A stretch of DNA of 64,000 nucleotides, from positions 12,799,222-12,863,221 of the forward strand of contig NC_054085.1 of assembly GCF_017562075.2 (NCBI RefSeq), given 5' to 3'. This DNA is from Anopheles merus (Eukaryota; Arthropoda; Insecta; Diptera; Culicidae). Below are positions 56,077 through 64,000 of this stretch, one piece after another; within the stretch, counting starts at the first letter, position 1; each line of letters begins with the position of its first letter. Both the position numbers and the translations under genes were made by a program. Below the pieces are notes generated by a model that saw nothing but the letters and a program-made list of their open reading frames with translations, did no database searches and was not told where the DNA came from.

Positions 56077-58259
56077 TTGCCGGCAGGTGTCCAGAGCAGC
56101 TTTTCAATAATGTTTTCGTCAATATCCAGTGTTTTGGCAAGCCTTCTCGCTACCGTTTACGAGTTATTCTAAAACATCAATTTGTGATTTTCTTAAATAT
56201 TTCACGTTTCATACTTATACTTTCATGAAGCATATGAAGCGGACTCTATAAAAAGCCCTAATTTCTAATTCATCTCATCAGACAACGCTTGTTCTAAACA
56301 TTCCCGTGTGCCCTTTTAAGCGATGCCGAAGTAACGGTGCCAACGGTGTAGTTAATCAAATCGTATGCTCGTGTCAATTTGCATAAACGATTGCAAAATG
56401 CCCCGCGACTACCTGGAACGCCGGTGGTGCACACCGGAGAATGGTGGGATGTACATTTTAATCAGTTTAGTCGGCAATCGGAAAACAAATCACTCTCCAA
56501 ATTACCGGACCGTGCGCTATCGATTGATTTGGAAACACATAATTATGACAAAGCCAGCGCAACGACGACGATGAGTGCTGCGTTTTAGAGCTTGTGAAGG
56601 GAAGAGACTGCATTCTTCGAGAAGGGTGCCACGCGATAGGTGTTGTGGTTACGGGGAACGGAGGTCGGTGGGTGCAAATGAAACCCACCCACCCGGTGGG
56701 ATGAGTCTTTAGTGCTCAGTTCTCTTATCTTTAGCACTATTGAGTGCACTGTCGATAAATCAATCGATTTCGCTCTTCCTCTACCAGAGGGAGTCTTTGA
56801 CCCTGCCCCGCTTTGAGCGGACCAGCCCGTTCCCAAAACCTGGAATGCGCTTTCGGCGGGTCGACAATAGTGCATTGACTGCTGGAGCCGTTCCGGGACA
56901 GGAATGGAATCGATGAAATCAATTTTCAGCCAACATGTCGCGCAGCATAAAAGCCGATGCCGCCCAAACCGTCTATTTGCTGTGTGCTGGCCTGCTCCGA
57001 AAGGTCTCTCTCTCTCTCTCTTCCTTTCCACCAGAGTGGTGGTGTCTTGATGCACACTTAGGTGCACTTGCATTTAAAAGCATTTGCGCTGCTCGGTGCA
57101 TTAACCAGTCGGCCAGCAGGCAAAGCAAGCTGGAACTCTACTTTCTTGCCGGGTGCCGGGATTAGTTATACCCGGGTGCCGGCATTTGCAGGACACGGAC
57201 ACGAGTCGTCTGTTCCCGGTCATGCTGATACTGCTCACTCGCTTTGTGTGGTGCGCTTTTATGTCTGCGTGTGCAGCGCGAAAGCCAGCTAGCAGCAAGT
57301 GGCGCTTTAACTGATGTCACTATAAATCTTGTCTCGGTAGGAAACTGTCTTCCATTGTCACGATAAATTAAACTAAATGACCTTAAATACCTTCCCCCCG
57401 GTGGTGGTGGTTGCTCCTCGTTACACTCGGCACCGGCAGAGGAAGTCCCTAGCTCCCCCGTGTGACTGTCCTTGCGTGGAATAAAGTGGAATAGAGATGA
57501 AAGCAAACAAAAAAAAAAAAAACAAGAAGAACCGTAGAAGCGATTTACCATAGAGTGAAATTAATTTCAATAATGAGAGTAACGAACTGCTTCGAAGTGA
57601 TGTATTTTAGCGGTGGGTTGAGAATCGTTTTTTAACTTCTTGTAGATAAATATGGTTTAGCAAAGATTCATACGCCCAACCTGACGGTACTTAATGTGGG
57701 GTAATATTTTCCCATCCGAAGTAAGAGCGATTTCTTGCAAATGAATTTTCTATCGTGACACTCATCCGTTTGCAAACCGTGATCCGTTGGCATGGCTTTC
57801 GTTCGATTCATTCAATCTGAAGCAAACTTATTCGTCGTTCATTTATCTTTACCCCGATCGCGCACAGGAAGCGTGCGGGATTTCATCGAACACGAAGTGG
57901 CACGCAATCTTATTTCCAGGATGATGGCACACATTCGCTTCATTACATGTCTAATTAAGTATTCTCGGCTGCTGCGCGAAAGGAACTTCGTAGTAAAGTG
58001 ATTTGCAGCAACGGAATAACTTCTATAACTGGATTTTACGTTTATGATTTCATTATGATTCGTTTTCCATCTTTGTAGACAGCTGCTCTTTTGCTGCTTT
58101 TGAATATTAAATGAGGCTTAATTGGCTAACATGATTAACAACTACAGTCGATAACTCTTACAGAAAACCGAGAAAGCTCGAGATAAGGTAAGTGAGTAGA
58201 GGAAATATCTTATATAGAAGGGTGTATTGGATATTAGGATTTAGATAATAAGGATGTAA

Positions 58260-58700
58260 CATTTTTGAACAAATAATCAAATCAATAAAGAAACTATACG
58301 AAAAACTCAAAACAAATTACCTTGAAAAAATGTTCATAAACATTGAATAAAAAATCACTTAATCAAATAATGTACAATGTTTGAAGAAATAAATAAACAA
58401 ATAAATAAAGTTATACAAAGACCTCATATAATTCAAATCAAATAAAGATAAAATAACTAAGGAATTTGTCGAAATAAGAAATAAAGAACTAATAAATAAC
58501 TAAATAGTACAAAAATCTCTAATTATTTAAATCACATAAAAAGAAAAAAATAGCTAAGAAGCATCACAGAATAAGAAATAAAATAATTTAATAGTAAGAT
58601 AAATTTTGAAATAAATAAGTAAACAAACAAAAATAGGAACAATACAAAAACTCAGAAAAAAGTAAAAATAACTAAGAAACGATTCAATAAACACAGAATA
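58260..58700. repeat. A+T-rich degenerate tandem repeat
   Basis: Imperfect recurrence of 'aataaataaacaaataaataaa', 'atcaaataa', 'acaaaaactc' and 'aataactaag' words with a rough period of about 110-120 bases, four copies or so. Confidence 0.55.
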
Positions 58701-61700
58701 ATAAATACCCAGTTGTTTACTGAACTGATGACCCAGTCACGTTAGATTAATGCTTCAAGATAACTTTTAAGAATGGTATACCTTAAAGTATCCTTTTCTT
58801 GGTTACTTTCAGAAATCATTTGGAAATCATTGGTCAATTCCAGGAGAAAAATTGGACAAGAAACCTAGAAACATCAATTTTTCAGAATGTCTGGTAAAGA
58901 TCTTGCTCGTACAGCGAAGTGTGGTTTATAAGTAAACAGCCAGAAAGTTTTTTTACTACATTTAAGGTGCAATCGATACTATGTTAAATCATCTAACAAA
59001 TGATTTTGAAAAAAAAAATCAACATCACCGAGTAAATCGAAGTTATTCTGAAATTATTCTGCTCAATTGCCTTTTTTATGCAATTATTGTTCAGAAACAG
59101 CATGTAGTTATTAAAATGTGCTTCATGAATAAATGATAATACAGCATAACTTGAACACTAAACAGTGAAGAACATTGCTCGTTTGCTTCAAACCAATTGT
59201 CTAGCATTGATTAAATTATTCCACTATTTCTCTCTCTCCCCCATCCGGATGCGCCCAGTAAAACCGCAAGAAGTGGTAATTCACCCATACCACCGGGACA
59301 GGTTGCATAATTTTATTGCCCCGAAGCTGATCACAGCTCTTCAATTAAACATGCAATTTTCCAACAACTTTTGCGACCTGCGTATCGGCGACAACACGAC
59401 AAATCCCAGCCAAATGGCTCCAGTCCCATGTTTGCAGGAACTTACAACCTTCCCATCTTCCCGCCTGGGAAGGTCAAGGGAAAAACCGCACAGCTTCAAA
59501 CCACTAACCGGATATCTTTTCCACGCACCGTGGCGTACACCTCTCCTCGTCCAGTCAAGTCGAGTGGTCCAAGAAGAAGCGTGCCAAGGAAACAAATAAG
59601 CGATAAATTAATCCATAGCCGCTGCCGGATATGCTCCCAAGAGGACAGAATGGGCTGTGTGCCATCATTCTTCAGACAAGTGTGGATCGTGTCTTTTCCG
59701 TCCGAACGGTCCACATCGTCCTTGGCACTGGGTGGAGATCCGCTTGGTTTGGGCGGTCAGGGAAGCCACAAAGTCCCCCCCTCCGCCTGGGGAAAACTTT
59801 AATTACCCCGTTTCAGGATTCACATGTATGAGGATGTTTTATGTGCGGTATATTGCCCTATCCCTCGTACGTGTGAGTGTGTGTTTCGGTCTGTCATTTT
59901 GTCTTGGGTGTCCGAGAAGCCAAGAAAGCCAAGACGTTACACTCGCAGAGGTATGAAGATGGCTTACGGAAACTTTGGCTCTTGTGAGTCGGACGCTCTC
60001 TCACTCAGCTCTCCTTCCTGTTTGGGGCAGAATTTGTTGATTGAGAACGTGGCCGGCCGGTAGAGCTGTGCCAAGAAATGTTCATCCCATTGGCATAATT
60101 CTAGTGCGTGTACGTTGGTTTTCCAGCCTGGAGGGAGAGGGTGAGGGGGACTTATACCCAGGGCCTGAGTGAAATGTGATCGTTTGCTGTTGGCACATTG
60201 AGCAGTGCCGGATGATGGCAGGAAACCTTTCGAAAGATAATTTTCCAGCAAACAAGCGCAGAGCAGAGTTTGTCTTTTCCATTGGGACTAAAGGATGCGT
60301 TACGTTTGTGTGACAATTAGGAAAGGAACTTTTTGGTCATGAAAATGTGGGATGTAATTTGATTTTTGACCTATTCAATCGAAAATTTGGCAAGGAGAGT
60401 TGAGATGAAATACAAACAAGTCCTCCAAAGGATTCGTATGAATTTCTCCATGTTTGCGGCTATTAATCAACCAATTATCATCCCTTGCGAGCGAGTTTAA
60501 CATTTTAGAGTCTTAAATAGCCTTTTAATTAAGTATTATAGTTCAAACGATGCTGTGATTTGTACTATTTACTAGCAAATTGTTAGAACATGTCTGTAAG
60601 GTATATAATTATCGTTTGACTGTGAATATTATTTCACATAACATAGTTCATACATCGAGCCGAGAATCAGCTTACACGCGCGTGTCTCGATAAGAGAAGC
60701 TAGTAATTGCAGCAAAACTCACCTGTCATGTAAATGTAATTGAGGCTCATTATCAGATTGTGTTACAAACGTAGGTTCAGCAGCGTGCGAATAATAGAGA
60801 TCAAATCGCAGCGGGCATAATGTGCTGCTAGGAAAACCGATAGGAGGGTTTCCTATTTGGACTGACATGTGCAGAACATCAAAGCGAATTTCCAGCCGCT
60901 TTAAACATGTATTGAAAATACCGTTTGTGTAATTACAACCCACTGCGCTATTCCACAATTCAGGCGTGTATAAATATGACTGTGTTAAGCAAAAAATTTG
61001 CTTTCACAGCTTCCGTGAAAAGTTCAAAGAAATATTCAAATAACATCTCATTCTGAAAAGTGGTTCAAACATTTTATTTTCCAAGTATTGGAAATATAAA
61101 ACATGGCCTTAAAAGAGGACAAAGAGCTGGTAGCTTCCCCGAAATCGTAATTTATAAAGGAGGACAAATGCATTGCCGTTTTAATTCTTGTTGATAGTTT
61201 TTTTTAATTCCAGCTTTATTTCGTAAAATGTTCCATAATAGAATGCTTCAAGCAATTTATATAATATTGCAGGTTTGTCCAAAATCGTGTGTACAACAAA
61301 GGGATACTTTACGATACTAGCCAGGTTTTTATATGGAGTTTGACAGTTGGTGGCTGAACTCATGTCAACACTGCTTACAAAACCGCACGGAAAACCTCGG
61401 CTTCGGATTTTCAGGATTGATTATTTCAGCGTAGAAAACATGTATACAAACGTCGAGAGGTAAAAAGCAGTAATTGGATTGACATTTTAAAACTTATCAA
61501 AACTACTGTAACCCATTTTAAACAACAAAAACTATTTTTTTAAATACATTTTTGTTAGGACACAAATGCTGAATTGTCGCCAATATGGTGAAATGTAATT
61601 GTCAAATGAATACAACCCCAATGATGAACATTGTTCCACTGGCGGGCTAAATTTTCAGTTGGTTGGTTTGGAATAGAAAAGTGGTGAATATGTGAAAATA

Positions 61701-64000
61701 ATAAATTTTAAACAGTTTGTTTCTACAAATACATCTTAATTAAAGCAGAAAAAAAACCAGAAAACCCTATGTTTTAGAGATAGTGACAAGTATTTTACAT
61801 AAATAAGAGGAAAATGTTGCAGAAGGAAGTATCTCTAGTATCTTTTTTGAAGCGAAAAATGTTAAATAATATTATTTTTTACTTTATAGATAATTTGTAT
61901 TTTTTAGTTAAAAAAAGAAACCAAGCGAATAAATAATTTGCAGTAGTAAAAAAACCTCAAAAAAGTATTAAAAACTGACGATAAAAGAAAACAAACTACA
62001 CTAAAAATGCGTTAACGAAGCAGCAAAATCAGAGAAAATTAAATTTATTTCCTCTAACTCTGCACACGTGCACATAAATTTATTCCAGAATCAGGACACA
62101 GTCGGTTCAACGGAGGAAGCTAGCTAGATTTAAAAATAAAAAAACAAACACAAAAACGCATACACACACAACCCAGTAGCGGTCAACCATATCTTGTGTA
62201 CTACCGGGCGGTGGTCGGAAACGCCAGCATTGGGAATTTTCGTAGCCAAACCGCAGCGCGGTGTTCGAGTGTAGCCGCAAAGTTTACCCATCCTTTCCGC
62301 CTGTAACTCCCGTAGCCATTATTTTTCAATTTAGTTTTTCTATCTTGACCTTTTCACTACCTTCCGCTTTTTCTCTTTCTCTCCTACAAACATGCAAGTG
62401 TTGTTTGAGGGAGTCAGAAGGCTCCATCCATCCTGCAGGATAAAATGCTGACATCGGCTCGGCAATGTGGTAAAGTGGCAACTGTGCCTGCTATTCAGGC
62501 TTACAGGGAAACGAAAGAAAGATAGCGAGAGAAAGAGAGCGGAAAAACACACGAAGTGCAAAAGGCACGGCATACATTTTCACCCGAGTCCTTTTTCCCC
62601 CGGTGCCGGTGCCAAGACGAAAGCCTTTTTAGAGCCTCGCCCAGCAGTGTGCAATAAAAGTGCAACTTTTAAATTGAATTTGGAAACAGAATAAATAGCA
62701 ACTATCGTCCGGCTTTTTTTTCCTCTCTATAAGTTACGTTCCTACCCGCTTGGGTTGAAGGGAAAATTCAACCGTTTTTGTGTGGAGCACTTTAAGTGTT
62801 TAGATAACAGGTTGATGCTACTTGTGCTTCATAATATACTCCTAAGCTTGACAATAACTTTTAATGAACTAACATTAAAGTTTAAGTCCAAATGGTCAAT
62901 TTCAAAGCCATTTTATGATTATTTGTAATTTAAATGAGTACTCTTTTTTCGGAACAACCCAATAGATTGCAATCGAAAAATGCAACTTTTTGCCTTCCGA
63001 CATGACACACCCTGCCCTCTCAGACTCCCATAGGAGTCACGGGCAAGACACTTTTAGCACTCGACACTCGGCAGAATGAGTGTGTGTGTCCAATTTAAAT
63101 TTTCCTCCGTAAGTAGGTACTTCCGGCATGAATGCGGGATTTTTGCACAAATCTGCTTAAGTGAAATTACTTTTTTCTTTCTCCCTAGCTTTTCCCCCAC
63201 ACCAGAGCTCGGGAAAGCTGTGGTGCTGTCTTTGGGATGGGTTTTTTTTCCTGTACGGAAAAACACCACAATGAATTATTATGCTCGTGGTGACTTTTGG
63301 CGAAACTACCGAAAACTGAGAAACATAGGGGAAACGGGAAAACTTAAGCCCCTGCTCGGTGCAAAAAGGATCAAAAACAAGTGTGTCTCGTTGTGCACCA
63401 ACAACAAGAGGTGTGTAGGAAAATGATAGTTTGCTAAGCCGGTGGAGGGGAATTACGAAAAAGAAGCTACGAGCACAAAGTAATTCTACGAAGCGAAAGA
63501 GACATTCCCATAATTGGATATGCTTATGTATGACAAAATTCGTGTAAACTCTTCTTGTCGGAAAGCAATTTCGAACTAATTAACTGTTTTACTGTACCAA
63601 ATTGGCTCTGTGATCGACCACCATCCTTCATCCCATTACAACGAACCATAAAGTGCCAATCAGCAGGGATAAAATTGATTTATTAAGCTTTAAACGATTG
63701 AATAGTCATCATCATCATCATGAAGACTCAATTAAATCGATTTAAATAAATACGCCCAACCCGGCATAAGGGAGAGCAGCGGGTGTTGTAGAACCTTTTC
63801 ATGCTCAACGAGCGTATAAATAATTATAGTTGCTTATGATGAACGACTTGCCCCGGGTCATCGGGCTAATTGCTTGTACCTCGTTTTCAGCACGCTCAAA
63901 CAGGGTCCTTTGGCTCAAAAGTGCAACTACATGATGAAAGGGTTTTTCAATGTTAGAGGCTTCGGGTTGCACTCATCGCTCGCCACCTTCGAAAGGCCAT

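Larger units (their letters stand above)
52371..64000. other. Gene-poor stretch to the right edge
   Basis: No gene was recognised on either strand. It contains a 60-base direct repeat (about 53458 and 54283), a small inverted-repeat-bounded segment (55821-56076), a CAG run (55434-55461), a CT run (57005-57021), an A+T-rich degenerate tandem repeat (58260-58700) and an ATC run (63707-63721). Confidence 0.5.

Overview
The window looks like nuclear DNA of a mosquito, most likely Anopheles (inference). The genes have short introns with GT-AG borders, the left gene is an insect CYP3-clan P450, most recognised genes belong to an insect pickpocket (ppk) DEG/ENaC channel array, there is a CLIPA-type serine protease homolog, and the intergenic DNA is full of hAT, pogo-like, RTE and tRNA-SINE remnants. 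No bacterial or viral features were seen. Gene models below were spliced by eye from the bases. Layout: 1-1146 is the 3' part of a P450 gene (+). From 2899 to 29064 lies a minus-strand tandem array of eight ppk units. Units 1-3 (2899-4861, 6868-8706, 10312-12144) are intact, very similar, and share flanking DNA. Unit 4 (13726-17373) is a pseudogene with two stops, a lost splice acceptor, missing exons 1-2 and a 2.3 kb RTE-like retrotransposon in exon 3. Unit 5 (18478-20220) is open but has lost its C-terminal tail. Unit 6 (20922-22805) has a 10-base net frameshift deletion in exon 2. Unit 7 (24409-26299) is intact. Unit 8 (26646-29064) is a more divergent intact member. All intact units have the DEG/ENaC plan: short N-terminus with an HG motif, TM1, FPAxTIC, cysteine-rich extracellular loop, TM2 with a GxS filter, short C-tail. 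Units 1-7 share, about 230-290 bases upstream of the ATG, a motif built around the octamer ATTTGCAT, plausibly a common POU-factor site. From 29065 to 41012 I see no gene. A four-exon clip-domain serine protease homolog (+) lies at 41013-42300; its catalytic Ser is Gly. From 42301 to the end I recognise no protein-coding gene. The most unusual object is a 3,468 bp element at 48895-52362: hAT-like ends (TAGAGwTGGG), a perfect 8-bp target duplication (GTTTGAAC), and two inverted arrays of about 30 copies each of a 10-bp repeat (CCGGAATCGn) as arms, enclosing a second GGGGCCCC-rich repeat domain. The array also preserves a natural transposon experiment: a 200-bp hAT-type MITE with an 8-bp target duplication sits between units 1 and 2 (6060-6259), and the paralogous spacer between units 2 and 3 carries the matching empty site.
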